Shown here: positions 50,896-61,234 of the stretch, in pieces
How the letters are laid out: every line of letters starts with the position of its first letter
How positions within the stretch are numbered: the stretch's first letter is position 1
Assembly: GCA_017435485.1 (NCBI GenBank)
Contig: JAFSEY010000010.1
Location: 1 to 64,000 of the forward strand
DNA length: 64,000 nucleotides
Reading direction: 5' to 3'
Source of the DNA: Bacilli bacterium
GTDB taxonomy: Bacteria > Bacillota_I > Bacilli_A > RF39 > UBA660
Made by a program: the position numbers and the translations under genes
The notes under the pieces: generated by a model
The model's input: the letters and a program-made list of their open reading frames with translations, nothing else
Told to the model about the DNA's origin: nothing
Databases searched by the model: none

Positions 50896-53800
50896 ATCAA
50901 TTCACCTTCTTCTTCATCTTCAATGTCGATATCTCCTGGGAATTCTAAATCATCTAAATCTGGTTCATCGTCTTCTTCAACGTAATCATCATTTTCACCT
51001 TCAGTTACGATTTCGCCAGCTTCTAATGAAGCTTCTGTATCAATTTCGTCAATTCTTAAAGCTTCATCTTTATCTTCATCTTCTTCTAAGTCTTTAAATT
51101 CAACAATATTATCATCAGGATCTACTACTTGCATGTCTAATCCTAATGCTTGGAATTCTTTTACTAATACTCTGAATGACTCTGGAACACCAGCTTGATT
51201 AACAGTTTTACCTTTAACTAAAGCTTCATAAACTTTAACACGTCCTACGATGTCATCGGCTTTAACAGTTAATATTTCTTGAAGAACATGAGCAGCACCA
51301 TATGCATACAATGCCCAAACTTCCATTTCTCCGAATCTTTGTCCTCCGAATTGAGCTTTACCTCCAAGTGGTTGTTGTGTTACTAATGAGTAAGGTCCAG
51401 TAGCACGGGCATGTAATTTATCATCAACCATGTGATGCAATTTAACCATGTACATAACACCTACACTTATACGATGATCAAATGGTTCACCAGTACGTCC
51501 ATTTCTAAGTTCTACTTTTCCGTCTTCGGCCATACCAGCTTCAGCCATTTCTTCTTGAATATCGGCCCATTTTGCTGAGTCAAATACTGGAGTTGCATAA
51601 TGAACACCTAATTTTTTACCAGCCATACCTAAGTGTAACTCTAAGATTTGTCCGATATTCATACGAGATGGAACTCCTAGAGGGTTAAGCATGATATCAA
51701 CTGGGCGACCATCTGGCATGAATGGCATATCTTCTTCTGGTAATACTAATGAGATAACACCTTTATTTCCATGACGGCCAGACATTTTGTCTCCGACTTG
51801 AATTTTTCTTTTTTGAATAATGTAAACACGAACTATTTTTGAAACACCTGCAGGTAGTTCATCACTATTTTCTTTTGTATAAACTTTAACATCATGAACA
51901 ATACCAGCTGCACCATGTTCAACTCTTAATGAAGTATCTCTTACTTCACGAGTTTTTTCGCCAAATATAGCATGTAATAATTTTTCTTCACTTGTTAATT
52001 CTTGAACACCTTTTGGAGTAACTTTACCAACTAAGATGTCTCCTTCTTTCACTTCAGTACCAATTCTGATAATACCATTAGCATCTAAGTTTTTACGAGC
52101 TTCTTCACCAACGTTTGGAATATCTCTGGTAATTTCTTCAGGTCCTAATTTAGTATCACGACAATCAATATCATAGTGATCTATATGTAAAGATGTATAA
52201 ACATCATCTTTAACTAATTTTTCATTTAAGATAACAGCATCTTCATAGTTATATCCATTAAATGTCATGAATGCTACTGTCATGTTTTTACCTAAAGCAA
52301 GTTCTCCTTTTTCTGTTGAAGGTCCATCAGCAATTACTTGTCCACGATGAACTGTGTCTCCAGCATTTACTAAAGGTTTATGATTTAATGAAGTTGATGC
52401 ATTTGTTCTTTCAAAGTTGGCTAAATAATAGGTATTTTTATTTTTAGCAGTTTTAACGATGATTTTCTTAGCATCTGCATATTCAACTACACCATCAGCT
52501 TTACAAACTACGGTAGATCCTGAATCACGAGCAGCAATCCATTCTACTCCAGTACCAACGATTGGTGCTTCTGGAACTAATAAAGGAACTGCTTGACGTT
52601 GCATGTTGGCACCCATTAGGGTTCTGTTAGCATCGTCGTATTCCAAGAATGGGATACAACTTGTGGTAATAGCTACTACTTGTGATGGAGCTACGTCAAC
52701 ATAGTCAACTTTATCTCTTTTGATCATAACGTTATCGCCATTAATTCTAACGATAACTTCATCGTTAGCTATTTCGTTATTATCATTTAATTCAACTGTT
52801 GCTTGAGAAATATAATAATCTTTTTCTTCATCAGCAGTCATATAAATGATTTCATCAGTTACTTTAGCGTTTTCTACTTTACGATATGGAGTCATAATAA
52901 ATCCATATTCATTTATTTTAGCGTATCCAGCTAAAGATGTAATAAGTCCGATATTTTGTCCTTCTGGTGATTCGATTGGACAAATACGACCATAGTGTGA
53001 TGCGTTAACGTCACGAACATCCATTCCAGCACGATCTCTTGACAATCCTCCTGGCCCTAGAGATGATAAACGACGTTTATCAGTTAACTCAGCAATTGGA
53101 TTCACTTGATCCATGAATTTAGATAACTGACTTGATCCAAAGAATTCTTTTAAAGCCGCTGTTACAGGGCGAATATTAATTAATGATTTTGGTGTAACAT
53201 TTTCAATTTCTTGAGTAGTCATTCTTTCTCTGATTACTCTTTCCATACGAGCCATACCAGTACGGAATTGATTTTGAATTAATTCACCAACTTGACGTAC
53301 ACGACGATTTCCTAAATGATCGATTTCATCAATATCCCCAATATTATCTAATAAGTTTAAATAATATGATACTGATGCATATACATCTGGAATTGTAAGA
53401 CGTTTAACGTCAACACTTGTATCAATACCAATAAGATTGATAATTCTTTCTTTATCTTCTTTGTCATATACTTTAACAACTTGAATTTTGTTATAATCAT
53501 CTAACTCTTCATTAATTGTTGTTTCATTTAAGTTATAACCATTTTTAAAGATTGGTCTTAATGTTTCTAATACTTCTTTAGTTACTACTGTTCCTTTAGC
53601 AACAATAACTTCTTTACCATCTTTAATATCTTCAGCTATTGTTGTATTAATTAAACGATCAACAACATTTAATTTCTTATTAAATTTGTAACGTCCAACT
53701 TTAGCTAAATCATAACGGAAACGATCAAAGAATCTAGTTACTAATTGGTTTTTAGCACTATCTAAAGTAGCGGGTTCACCTGGTCTTAATTTTTCATAAA

Positions 53801-54506
53801 TTTCAATTAAGGCTTCATCAGTATTTTTAGTACTATCTTTTTCAATAGTATTCATTATATATTTATTTTCCCCAAATAAAGCTATAATGTCTTCGTCATT
53901 AGATAAACCTAATGCTCTTAAAAATGTTGTAATAGGTACTTTTCTCGTACGATCGATACGAACATAGATAACATCTCTGGCATCAAGTTCATATTCCAAC
54001 CAAGTACCTTTATTAGGTATTACTTCTCCACTAATAATGCGACGTCCATTTTTATCAATTTCACGTTTGAAATAAACGCTTGGACTTCTTACTAATTGAG
54101 AAACAATAACTCTTTCTGCCCCATTTATAATAAATGTTCCGGCATCAGTCATTAAAGGCATATCACCTAAAAATATTTCTTGTTCTTTAACTTCCCCAGT
54201 TTCATGAATGAATACTCTAGCTTGAACCTTTAATGGTGCAGCATAGTTTACCATTCTTTCTTTTGCTTCTTTAATAGAATATCTTGGCTCATCAAAAGAA
54301 TAATCACCAAATTCTAGTGAAAGATTACCAGTGAAGCTTTCGACAGGAAATAAATCCTCGAATACTTCTTTAATTCCTACTTCTAAGAAATCTTGATATG
54401 ATTTCTTTTGTACTTCTAATAAGTCTTCTAGTTGTAAGTTGTTTTTTGATTTTGAGAAACTTCTTCTTTCGCGATAGTCTCCGAATTTAACATTTTTATA
54501 TGCCAC
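50892..54506 (-). CDS. rpoB: RNA polymerase beta subunit
   Basis: About 1204 residues. The rifampicin region reads [40 protein letters not shown] over several spans, with the usual Asp, His-equivalent and Ser positions; [27 protein letters not shown] and [20 protein letters not shown] near the end are conserved. The C-terminal tail is very acidic ([20 protein letters not shown], then runs of Glu/Asp) and is longer than usual. GTG 54506 with GGGGTG upstream gives MAYKNVKFG and is preferred to the TTG at 54524. Confidence 0.98.
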   Translation of the reverse strand: MAYKNVKFGDYRERRSFSKSKNNLQLEDLLEVQKKSYQDFLEVGIKEVFEDLFPVESFTGNLSLEFGDYSFDEPRYSIKEAKERMVNYAAPLKVQARVFIHETGEVKEQEIFLGDMPLMTDAGTFIINGAERVIVSQLVRSPSVYFKREIDKNGRRIISGEVIPNKGTWLEYELDARDVIYVRIDRTRKVPITTFLRALGLSNDEDIIALFGENKYIMNTIEKDSTKNTDEALIEIYEKLRPGEPATLDSAKNQLVTRFFDRFRYDLAKVGRYKFNKKLNVVDRLINTTIAEDIKDGKEVIVAKGTVVTKEVLETLRPIFKNGYNLNETTINEELDDYNKIQVVKVYDKEDKERIINLIGIDTSVDVKRLTIPDVYASVSYYLNLLDNIGDIDEIDHLGNRRVRQVGELIQNQFRTGMARMERVIRERMTTQEIENVTPKSLINIRPVTAALKEFFGSSQLSKFMDQVNPIAELTDKRRLSSLGPGGLSRDRAGMDVRDVNASHYGRICPIESPEGQNIGLITSLAGYAKINEYGFIMTPYRKVENAKVTDEIIYMTADEEKDYYISQATVELNDNNEIANDEVIVRINGDNVMIKRDKVDYVDVAPSQVVAITTSCIPFLEYDDANRTLMGANMQRQAVPLLVPEAPIVGTGVEWIAARDSGSTVVCKADGVVEYADAKKIIVKTAKNKNTYYLANFERTNASTSLNHKPLVNAGDTVHRGQVIADGPSTEKGELALGKNMTVAFMTFNGYNYEDAVILNEKLVKDDVYTSLHIDHYDIDCRDTKLGPEEITRDIPNVGEEARKNLDANGIIRIGTEVKEGDILVGKVTPKGVQELTSEEKLLHAIFGEKTREVRDTSLRVEHGAAGIVHDVKVYTKENSDELPAGVSKIVRVYIIQKRKIQVGDKMSGRHGNKGVISLVLPEEDMPFMPDGRPVDIMLNPLGVPSRMNIGQILELHLGMAGKKLGVHYATPVFDSAKWADIQEEMAEAGMAEDGKVELRNGRTGEPFDHRISVGVMYMVKLHHMVDDKLHARATGPYSLVTQQPLGGKAQFGGQRFGEMEVWALYAYGAAHVLQEILTVKADDIVGRVKVYEALVKGKTVNQAGVPESFRVLVKEFQALGLDMQVVDPDDNIVEFKDLEEDEDKDEALRIDEIDTEASLEAGEIVTEGENDDYVEEDDEPDLDDLEFPGDIDIEDEEEGELI

Positions 54507-54575
54507 TTTATCACCCCATAACAATATTTTTTAGTGCTTCTAAATATTAAAAAACAAATACGTCACCAATTTAAA

Positions 54576-54604
54576 ATTTTAACAATAAGATTTGTAAAAG
54601 TCAA
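54576..54604 (-). promoter_or_regulatory. Promoter of rpoBC
   Basis: TTGACT and TAAAAT with a 17-base spacer; the -35 overlaps the stop codon of the upstream methyltransferase gene. rplJL, the usual upstream partners, are not here. Confidence 0.7.
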
Positions 54605-55206
54605 CGATTTTCAGCTTTTATGACATAAAAACCTTTGCTTTTGTTTATAATTTGACAATTATAGTCATTTTCTAATAGTTTTAAAATACTTTTAGCTCCT
54701 TGGTCTTTCCTAATTACAAACCATAAGCTACCATTACTATTTAGATGGTTTTTAGCTTCTTTCAAGAATTTTAAAACTGTTTCTTTGCCTGCTCTTATCG
54801 GCGGATTAGTAAGAATAAGATTGTATTTGTCTTTAATATTTTCATATATATCACTAATAAAAGCAGTTGCTGAAACTTCATTTAAAGCAATGTTTTTCTT
54901 ACAAAGATGAACTGCTCTTTCATTAACATCGACCAGATCAGCTTGGCAAGAAAAATATTTGCTCAAACATATTCCCATAAATCCATAACCACAGCCAACA
55001 TCTAAGATGTTAGTTGGAGCAGTTTCAAGATTTTTCATTATTTCAGTAACAAGTAAATTACTGCCAAAGTCGATTTTATCTTTTGAGAAAACTCCATTAT
55101 CACTAAAAAAAGATAGGCGTAATTCTCCTATTTTAGCATCGACTTTTCTTAATTCACTTTTTATTTGGGGGTTATTTGAGAAATAATGTTCCAAAGGCTT
55201 CACCAT
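54601..55206 (-). CDS. RsmC-like class I methyltransferase (YbxB type)
   Basis: A 201-residue methyltransferase: NILDVGCGYGFMGICLSKYF (SAM site, motif I), DLVDVNERAVHLCKKNIALN (motif II), NLILTNPPIRAGK (N-P-P-x-R, motif IV), and GSLWFVIRKDQGAKS. This is the compact C-terminal domain type of RsmC, in the same place as ybxB, upstream of rpoB, in Bacillus. It probably methylates guanine in rRNA. It is followed directly by the rpoB promoter. Confidence 0.92.
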   Translation of the reverse strand: MVKPLEHYFSNNPQIKSELRKVDAKIGELRLSFFSDNGVFSKDKIDFGSNLLVTEIMKNLETAPTNILDVGCGYGFMGICLSKYFSCQADLVDVNERAVHLCKKNIALNEVSATAFISDIYENIKDKYNLILTNPPIRAGKETVLKFLKEAKNHLNSNGSLWFVIRKDQGAKSILKLLENDYNCQIINKSKGFYVIKAENR

Positions 55207-55288
55207 CTCTTGCTTTTTTTAGTTGATATATTTAAGTATAATACAAAATATGAGGCGTCGTCAATCTTTTTTAATTAATTTATTTTAA

Positions 55289-55311
55289 CAAAAAAACTAA
55301 CTTTCGTTAGT
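55289..55311 (-). terminator. Terminator of the HU gene
   Basis: Stem ACTAAC / GTTAGT with loop GAAA and seven T on the minus strand. Confidence 0.85.
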
Positions 55312-55320
55312 CTTTTCTAA

Positions 55321-55593
55321 TTAATTTAAAGTATCTTTAAGTTTGCTTCCAGCTTTGAATGAAGCTACAACTTTAGCAGGAATTTTGATTGCTTCTTTAG
55401 TTAATGGGTTAATTCCATCTCTAGCAGCTCTTTTTTTAGCACTGAAAGTTCCGAATCCAACTAAAGCAACCTTTCCTTCTTTTTTTAAACCAGCTGTGAT
55501 ACCTTCTAAAGCAGCATCTAAAGCACGATTAGCATCAGCTTTAGTTAACCCAGCTTTATCAGCAATAAATTCAACTAATTCAGTTTTTGACAT
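55321..55593 (-). CDS. hup: HU family DNA-binding protein
   Basis: A 90-residue histone-like protein: MSKTELVEFIADKAGLTKADANRALDA at the start (first 27 residues), KVALVGFGTFSAKKRAARDGINPLTKEAIKIPA with the DNA-intercalating arm (Asn-Pro), and FKAGSKLKDTLN at the end. It bends and compacts DNA. Single gene with its own terminator. A good SD (GGGAGG) precedes the ATG. Confidence 0.97.
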   Translation of the reverse strand: MSKTELVEFIADKAGLTKADANRALDAALEGITAGLKKEGKVALVGFGTFSAKKRAARDGINPLTKEAIKIPAKVVASFKAGSKLKDTLN

Positions 55594-55735
55594 TTTTTGT
55601 ACCTCCCAATACAGTATTTTATTATAAGGTTCGTATCCTTACATATTAAACATAGCAAAAAACCTAGGTAAAAGCAAGAAAAACAAGGCTTATTTGACAT
55701 TTCAGACATGTAATGACATTTTTTAAGCCAACATT

Positions 55736-56884
55736 TTACTGATTCTTGACACTATTTTTCAAAATATCTTTAGCTAAATCGTATAAATTCTTCATAGCGT
55801 CTTTATTATCTGACTTACTTAATTTGTTTTTCATCCGCTCTATATCAGCATAATTTCGTTCTAAATTATTAAAGTATTTATAAATAGCTCTTGGAGTTTT
55901 AAAAATTCGTGCATACCCCTTTTTAACAAAATAACTTATATTATAGTTTTCTTGGCCTCCACTACTTTTTATTAAAAGCATCGGCTTTTTAAAATATAAA
56001 CATTCAGTAGTTTGTGCTCCCCCTGGTTTTGTAACAACAAAATCTGATGCCTGTAATAATTCTGGAACATTATCTACAAAGCCATAAATCAAACAATTTC
56101 GTGTATCATATTTTTCTACCAAAGAGTTAATCTTATCGTAAGCTTTTTTATTATTACCAGCAATAAAAATTAAATTGATATTTTGATTACTTTTTAAAAC
56201 ACCTTTAATATATGGCATAGTCGCTGTAGAACCATTTCCACCTCCAGCAAAACATACACAAGTCGGAATATGCTTATTAAGTTTTAATTTATCTAGTATT
56301 TGTTCTTTTTTGCTTAAATCTTCTTCTTTAGGAAAGATTGGTATTCCAAATGTTTTGATATGATTTCTATCAATCTTTCTTTTTAACAATGTATGACGTT
56401 CTTCTTTTGAAGGAACAACAATATATTCTTCTTTATTATAATGATCTAACCACAAGTCATGAGCTTCATAATCAGTTATAACTGTAATTAGTTTAGATTT
56501 AATAACTTTTTCTTTATTAAAATCTGTAATAATACAACTACCATAAAAATGAGTTGAAATAGTTAAATCAGGATTAAATTCCATTATGTCTTTTTTTAAA
56601 GCATTTTTATCGAACCATTTTAAAGAAACTCGGTTTGTAAAATGAGATGTATATTTATGATCAGCCCATTTAAATAATGCGTCCCAAATAATTGGGTGTT
56701 TAAGCATTAAGTTTTCGCTAATACTTTTACTTAATTTTCCCAATTTTTTACTATAACTAATCATATCGATTAATTTTATTTCTAATTCGCTATCTTTATT
56801 TAAAAAATAATTATTGATATATTTTGCTATTGCTTTATGTCCACTTCCATAAGTTGCATAAACAATTAATATTCTTTTCTTCAT
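55736..56884 (-). CDS. Processive diacylglycerol glucosyltransferase-like (MGDG synthase family)
   Basis: About 382 residues. RILIVYATYGSGHKAIAKYI at the N-terminus is the G-S-G-H motif of MGDG synthases and UgtP. SLKWFDKNALKKDIMEFNPDL, STHFYGSCIITDF, FAGGGNGSTATMPYIKGV and DFVVTKPGGAQTTECLYFKKPML (nucleotide-sugar site, Pro-Gly-Gly) complete the GT28 pattern. It probably makes the glycolipid anchor of lipoteichoic acid from UDP-glucose. ATG 56884 with GAGGTAG upstream is the likely start. Confidence 0.9.
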   Translation of the reverse strand: MKKRILIVYATYGSGHKAIAKYINNYFLNKDSELEIKLIDMISYSKKLGKLSKSISENLMLKHPIIWDALFKWADHKYTSHFTNRVSLKWFDKNALKKDIMEFNPDLTISTHFYGSCIITDFNKEKVIKSKLITVITDYEAHDLWLDHYNKEEYIVVPSKEERHTLLKRKIDRNHIKTFGIPIFPKEEDLSKKEQILDKLKLNKHIPTCVCFAGGGNGSTATMPYIKGVLKSNQNINLIFIAGNNKKAYDKINSLVEKYDTRNCLIYGFVDNVPELLQASDFVVTKPGGAQTTECLYFKKPMLLIKSSGGQENYNISYFVKKGYARIFKTPRAIYKYFNNLERNYADIERMKNKLSKSDNKDAMKNLYDLAKDILKNSVKNQ

Positions 56885-56934
56885 ATTAGCTACCTCGTAA
56901 ATATTATATCTCATTTTCTTAAAATTTAACACAA

Positions 56935-57075
56935 TTATTTCGATACGATGGCGAGTTGTTCTTGAGGCATTGGATTATTTAGTTTACTAAAACGATAGTT
57001 TACTAACATTACACCTCCCACTATTACTAAATAAAAGGCAATTACCCCAAAATATTTTTTCATAACCTTTTTCAT
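56935..57075 (-). CDS. SOS-controlled small membrane protein
   Basis: A 46-residue protein (MKKVMKKYFGVIAFYLVIVG, then VMLVNYRFSKLNNPMP and a short end) with one membrane helix. AAAGGAGG precedes the ATG at 57075. It is divergent from lexA, and the promoter carries a LexA-type box in its spacer, so it should be induced by DNA damage. It stands where Bacillus has yneA, a division inhibitor with a similar N-terminal helix, but it lacks the LysM domain, more like the short inhibitor SidA. The role is inferred from position and control only. Confidence 0.65.
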   Translation of the reverse strand: MKKVMKKYFGVIAFYLVIVGGVMLVNYRFSKLNNPMPQEQLAIVSK

Positions 57076-57098
57076 CCTCTTTCCTCCTTTGCAAGAAA

Positions 57099-57128
57099 AT
57101 AATAACACGAACATTTGTTTTTGGTCAA
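57099..57128 (-). promoter_or_regulatory. Promoter of the SOS micro-protein with LexA box
   Basis: TTGACC and TATTAT with an 18-base spacer on the minus strand. The LexA-type box CGAACATTTGTTTT (57108-57121) fills the spacer. Confidence 0.75.
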
Positions 57129-57136
57129 TCACAAAA

Positions 57137-57176
57137 TGAACATTTGTTTGACATTTGACGTCAAATATGTTATTTT
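57137..57176 (+). promoter_or_regulatory. lexA promoter and operators
   Basis: TTGACA (57148-57153) and TATTTT (57171-57176) with a 17-base spacer. A second LexA-type box TGAACATTTGTTTG (57137-57150) overlaps the -35, and a perfect 14-base palindrome ATTTGACGTCAAAT (57153-57166) lies in the spacer. LexA thus probably represses itself and the divergent gene. Confidence 0.78.
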
Positions 57177-57194
57177 TATGATGGAGGAAAGATT

Positions 57195-57815
57195 ATGGAA
57201 TATAATTTAACAAAAAAGCAAAAAGAAGTTTTAGATTACATAAAAAAATATATTGCCTCACATGGTTATCCACCAGCTATTAGAGAAATTGGAGCTGGAT
57301 TAGGTTTATCAAGTCCTGCAACTGTATTTGCTCATTTAAAAAAATTAGAAGATTATGGACTTATAAAAAAAACTAATTCAAAATTTAGAACAATCGAAAT
57401 ATTAGTAGAAAATGAATACGCTAATCAAAATGAAGATATTGTAAAAGTCCCCCTACTTGGTAAGGTTACTGCAGGAAGTCCAATAGAAGCAATAGAGATG
57501 CCAAATCAGTTTTTTGATTTACCGGCATCACTAGTTCCCGCTTCTCATGAGGTGTTTACTTTACATGTAAGTGGTGAAAGTATGATTAACAAAGGAATTT
57601 TTGATGGAGATTATGTAATTGTTCGTCGTCAAAATAACGCTAAAAACGGTGATACCGTTGTAGCCATGACTGACGAAAACGAAGTTACTTTAAAAACATT
57701 TTATAAAGAAAAAGATCATATTAGATTACAACCGGAAAACGATACAATGGATCCAATTATATTAGATAATTGTACAATTTTAGGTATAGCTATTGGTTTA
57801 TATCGAAAATTGTAA
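57195..57815 (+). CDS. lexA: LexA repressor
   Basis: A 206-residue repressor of the SOS response. N-terminal winged helix (KQKEVLDYIKKYIASHGYPP, REIGAGLGLSSPATVFAHLKKLE), autocleavage site A93-G94 in GKVTAGSP, catalytic S129 in VSGESMINKG and K167 in EVTLKTFYK. GGAGG lies eight bases before the ATG. Two LexA-type boxes control it and the divergent small membrane protein. Confidence 0.97.
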   Translation: MEYNLTKKQKEVLDYIKKYIASHGYPPAIREIGAGLGLSSPATVFAHLKKLEDYGLIKKTNSKFRTIEILVENEYANQNEDIVKVPLLGKVTAGSPIEAIEMPNQFFDLPASLVPASHEVFTLHVSGESMINKGIFDGDYVIVRRQNNAKNGDTVVAMTDENEVTLKTFYKEKDHIRLQPENDTMDPIILDNCTILGIAIGLYRKL

Positions 57816-57820
57816 TAAAC

Positions 57821-57856
57821 AAAAATCAGTTCAAATAATTATGAACTGATTTTTTT
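57821..57856. terminator. Bidirectional terminator after lexA
   Basis: A 12-bp perfect stem (AAAATCAGTTCA / TGAACTGATTTT) with an eight-base loop and T runs in both directions. Confidence 0.88.
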
Positions 57857-58220
57857 AATATATTATTAAGTTAATTATTTCTCCCCCTACATAAGAAGAT
57901 AAATTCAATATAAATGATAATAAAAATGGATTAAGCTTTTTTAAATCTAAATATTTTTTATAAATATAACCCTCAAATAATACAGTTAAGATTTCTAATA
58001 CTAATAAAACTATGTTTCTAATGAAACTACCATAAGTTATATTAATTAAAAATGGAATTGTGACAACCAACGGATTAGTAACGATATTCACGAGAATTAT
58101 ATTTATAAAATCTTTTTTATTTTTTATTTTAAATAATTTTGCTACTAATAATTCGATTAATAACGTTGATATTAAACAAGTTAACATTACTCTAGGTAAA
58201 AATAATTTATCTATAATCAT
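57855..58220 (-). CDS. Small four-helix membrane protein
   Basis: A 121-residue hydrophobic protein with helices at about residues 8-28, 38-60, 66-86 and 99-120. Asn and Pro in LVNIVTNPLVVTIPFL and the NLSSYVGGEIINLIIY end are notable. I do not know the family. It overlaps the SH3-domain gene by four bases (ATGA) and is the last of a coupled set of four membrane or exported proteins. Confidence 0.6.
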   Translation of the reverse strand: MIIDKLFLPRVMLTCLISTLLIELLVAKLFKIKNKKDFINIILVNIVTNPLVVTIPFLINITYGSFIRNIVLLVLEILTVLFEGYIYKKYLDLKKLNPFLLSFILNLSSYVGGEIINLIIY

Positions 58221-59917
58221 TTTTCATCAATATTAGAAGAATCATTATTAATATCAGAAGTTAAATTTTTCTTCATTTCTTTTCTTTGATTAATTATTTT
58301 TATTACTACAAAAGCAACTAGCGCAATAACAATTGCTCCACATACACAATAAATGGCAATTTCCTTTACACTATAACTTGGAGCTTCTTCTTTTTCTTCA
58401 TCGTCTAGATCTTGTTTATCATCAAAATTCTCTTTTGATTCTTCATCTTCGATAATAGGATTGTTTTTTTCATTCTCTTTTTCATTTATGTTGTTAATAT
58501 TTAGAAGTTCTTCTTTACTTTTAGCACACCAAAATTCATATCCTGTATGTACCCAACCTTCATAGTCATTATTAACGATGTAATACCAATAATCATCAGA
58601 TTCGTTTCCCAAAGAATTAGTTTTTTTATTTATATATTCAAATTCAAATTGAACTGGTCCCTTTTTAATTACTTTATCAGTTTCTTCTCCCATAAGAGAA
58701 TCGTATATAACAGAATCATCATATAAATTACAATAAAGTTTTCTAGCATCTGCTTCTATAATATTATTTTTTATTACCCAACCTGAAGTATTACCATCAG
58801 ATACATATAGCCAAACTCTATATTCATCATTAACATTTTCCCAATATTGATATTTAACTTCTAGTTTAGTTCCACTTTTTATTTTTTTTATTTCTCTTGC
58901 CGAGCTAATTGCGCTATCTTTTAAAGTTATTTCTTCAGTATTCATGATGTAATACTTTTCCACTTTGGTTGCAGTTTCTTCAAGATTTATCCAACCACTT
59001 TTTCCGTTGTAATTTATGTAACTATAATGTGGTTCACCAGGATAATACTCAGTTATATAGTTATTTTTTGCTGTTATTCCACTAGGTAATGTAAACAAAA
59101 ATTTATTTTCTGTAGTATCACTATAAACATTTATCTCCTTAGGCGTAAAGAAAGATGTTTCTGTTTCATAAGCTATATCATTTAGACTAATCCAACCACC
59201 TATATTATTGTATTCTACATAATACATTCTTTCATGAAGCTTATTGTAGTAATATTTATATGTTAATTTTTCATTAGCAGTAACTTTTATAAGCGCTTTG
59301 CTACTAACAGGACTTTCTTTTAACACACTGTCTTTCACAACCAGTAATTCATCGTTATTTTTATTGATATAAGCTAAACTAGATATCTCTTTAAAAGGTA
59401 CTCCATCTTGAAGATGATGATATATATAAACCCATCCTTTTAAATCATTTGATTCTACATATCCCCAAACTTCATCATAATATTTAATAGTAACGATAGT
59501 TCCAACCGGCAACATTTTCTTGCCATCTATTTGATTATATGTCATTGAAGGCCCTTTGTATAGATAAGCACCTTCTTTATATACATACATTTCAAGAGTT
59601 TCTTCTTGTTTATAATCTTCTAAATCAACTTTTTCTTTTACAGGTTTTATATCTTCAACTTTTACCATACCATATTCTTCGCCATACTCGCCATCAGCCC
59701 ACAAAATATCATTTTCATCTAAATATTCCATATATATATCAGTGATTACTTCATCATATTTTATGAATATTTTTTTATCTTCATTCACATATAAATAAGT
59801 TCCTTCTGGATTACTAACTCTAGCATTATACCCTTTTAAGTAAGGAGCTGCTCCATCAGCTAATGCCATCAATGGCATAAATAATAAACTAATTATTAAT
59901 ACTAAAATCTTTTTCAT
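58217..59917 (-). CDS. Secreted SH3-repeat protein with C-terminal membrane anchor
   Basis: About 566 residues. Signal peptide MKKILVLIISLLFMPLMALADG at the N-terminus, then at least four SH3-like repeats with the W-x-W/Y-V pattern (EVWGYVESNDLKGWVYIY, YYVEYNNIGGWISLND, YSYINYNGKSGWINLEE, VWLYVSDGNTSGWVIKN, YWYYIVNNDYEGWVHTG). An acidic linker and one membrane helix (IAIYCVCGAIVIALVAFVVI) close it, with a basic tail. It probably binds cell wall. Start 59917 (MKKILV) overlaps the upstream micro-protein by four bases; longer in-frame starts upstream are not used. Confidence 0.8.
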   Translation of the reverse strand: MKKILVLIISLLFMPLMALADGAAPYLKGYNARVSNPEGTYLYVNEDKKIFIKYDEVITDIYMEYLDENDILWADGEYGEEYGMVKVEDIKPVKEKVDLEDYKQEETLEMYVYKEGAYLYKGPSMTYNQIDGKKMLPVGTIVTIKYYDEVWGYVESNDLKGWVYIYHHLQDGVPFKEISSLAYINKNNDELLVVKDSVLKESPVSSKALIKVTANEKLTYKYYYNKLHERMYYVEYNNIGGWISLNDIAYETETSFFTPKEINVYSDTTENKFLFTLPSGITAKNNYITEYYPGEPHYSYINYNGKSGWINLEETATKVEKYYIMNTEEITLKDSAISSAREIKKIKSGTKLEVKYQYWENVNDEYRVWLYVSDGNTSGWVIKNNIIEADARKLYCNLYDDSVIYDSLMGEETDKVIKKGPVQFEFEYINKKTNSLGNESDDYWYYIVNNDYEGWVHTGYEFWCAKSKEELLNINNINEKENEKNNPIIEDEESKENFDDKQDLDDEEKEEAPSYSVKEIAIYCVCGAIVIALVAFVVIKIINQRKEMKKNLTSDINNDSSNIDEK

Positions 59918-60060
59918 TTTTCCACTCTTTCTTTTAATCCTTTTTTTACTAATATAATTGTTATAATTGTGATTAACAATATAGTTACTATTGTTAATAT
60001 AAATGGTAACATACAATGTTGTAAAAAATATTTATTTACAACAAAATATATTTCATTCAT
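59914..60060 (-). CDS. Single-helix micro-membrane protein
   Basis: A 48-residue frame beginning MNEIYFVVNKYFLQHC, followed by one long hydrophobic helix (residues 17-38: FILTIVTILLITIITII part) and a basic end KKGLKERVEK. Its ATG overlaps the stop of the MFS gene by four bases, and its stop overlaps the start of the SH3 gene by four bases. This double coupling, rather than length, makes it credible. Function unknown. Confidence 0.7.
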   Translation of the reverse strand: MNEIYFVVNKYFLQHCMLPFILTIVTILLITIITIILVKKGLKERVEK

Positions 60061-61130
60061 TCTAACACCTCCGTTTTTCGTATTACTTTATTTACGATTA
60101 ATATACAAATTAGAGTTAAAATTAAAATAATAATGCAATTAATCTTTGTCGAAAATCTAACAAAGAAGATAGGAAGCGTTCCTAAGAGTAATCCAATTGT
60201 TGTAAGCCCAAAAGCTAAGCCTGGTGTTCTTTTTAAAACTGATACCAGTATTCCTAAAGTAATTGGCATTGTTAAACTAAATAATAAAACACCAATTAAG
60301 GAAATCATCATAAAATTATCTCCAAATAATAAAAATGGTAAAGCTCCTATTATACTTATAAACGCTATTTTTCTTGCTCCAAAAGCATCAGATAATGTAC
60401 CACCCATTGATTTACCAATTCCCATCGCAAAATATAGGGCAACAGTTTGAATAACAGTTTTATTCCAAGAGGTTGGTATTCCATACCCCATATATGCTCT
60501 AACCATAACTATAAAAACTGTTAAAAGTAAAATAAGATTGGGATTTAATTTTAAATTTTGATAATTAAATTTTTGACAACTCAACGACGATGATGAGGAT
60601 TCATTTTTATACATATCAGCAAGTATCATAAATGGAATCATGGTTAATGATAGAGCTGTTAAAAACCAGAAAGATAAGTTAGTACTACTTAGTAGTTTAC
60701 CTGCTATAACTCCGAACGATCCTCCCCCAACAAAGATAGCACTAGGAGATAATTTACCATCTGATGATTTAAGAGTAACCTCCGCTCCAGCAACGTGAAT
60801 GAAGGCATTTCCTAAACTAACCAAGACGATTTCTAAATAATCGCTCGAAAATAAATTTAAACTAAATGCTATTAATCCAAACGTTAATAAAACTACTCCA
60901 ATTATTCCAAAATTTAATTTGGGATATTTATCATTTACATAGCCTATCAAAGATTGAGGAGCAAAAGCTAAAGTATCATATATTAAAGGAGATAACCATA
61001 ATACAAAATTATTTCCAATTACTTTTCCTAGGACATAAAAACAAATAAGTTCAGTAATTAGATGAACATAAAAATAAAGATATCCAGTTCTATTACATTT
61101 TTGTTTAAATACTTTTATTATTTTGTTCAT
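60057..61130 (-). CDS. MFS-type transporter
   Basis: A 357-residue membrane protein with ten to twelve helices. The shape is that of the major facilitator superfamily (loop GYVNDKYPK after helix 2; GGTLSDAFGARKIAF after helix 7 as the second-half G-x-x-x-D-x-x-G-x-R motif). Shorter than most MFS members (about 400). Substrate unknown. First gene of the coupled membrane set. No terminator or promoter of its own is clear downstream of the rhomboid gene. Confidence 0.8.
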   Translation of the reverse strand: MNKIIKVFKQKCNRTGYLYFYVHLITELICFYVLGKVIGNNFVLWLSPLIYDTLAFAPQSLIGYVNDKYPKLNFGIIGVVLLTFGLIAFSLNLFSSDYLEIVLVSLGNAFIHVAGAEVTLKSSDGKLSPSAIFVGGGSFGVIAGKLLSSTNLSFWFLTALSLTMIPFMILADMYKNESSSSSLSCQKFNYQNLKLNPNLILLLTVFIVMVRAYMGYGIPTSWNKTVIQTVALYFAMGIGKSMGGTLSDAFGARKIAFISIIGALPFLLFGDNFMMISLIGVLLFSLTMPITLGILVSVLKRTPGLAFGLTTIGLLLGTLPIFFVRFSTKINCIIILILTLICILIVNKVIRKTEVLE

Positions 61131-61234
61131 ACTATTTTTCTCCTATATTAATAGGATATAATTACCTCCCTGCGGTCAAGGTGTGATTTTATTTTTTACA
61201 AATAGTTGACAAAAAAAGACCGCTTTATGCGATC

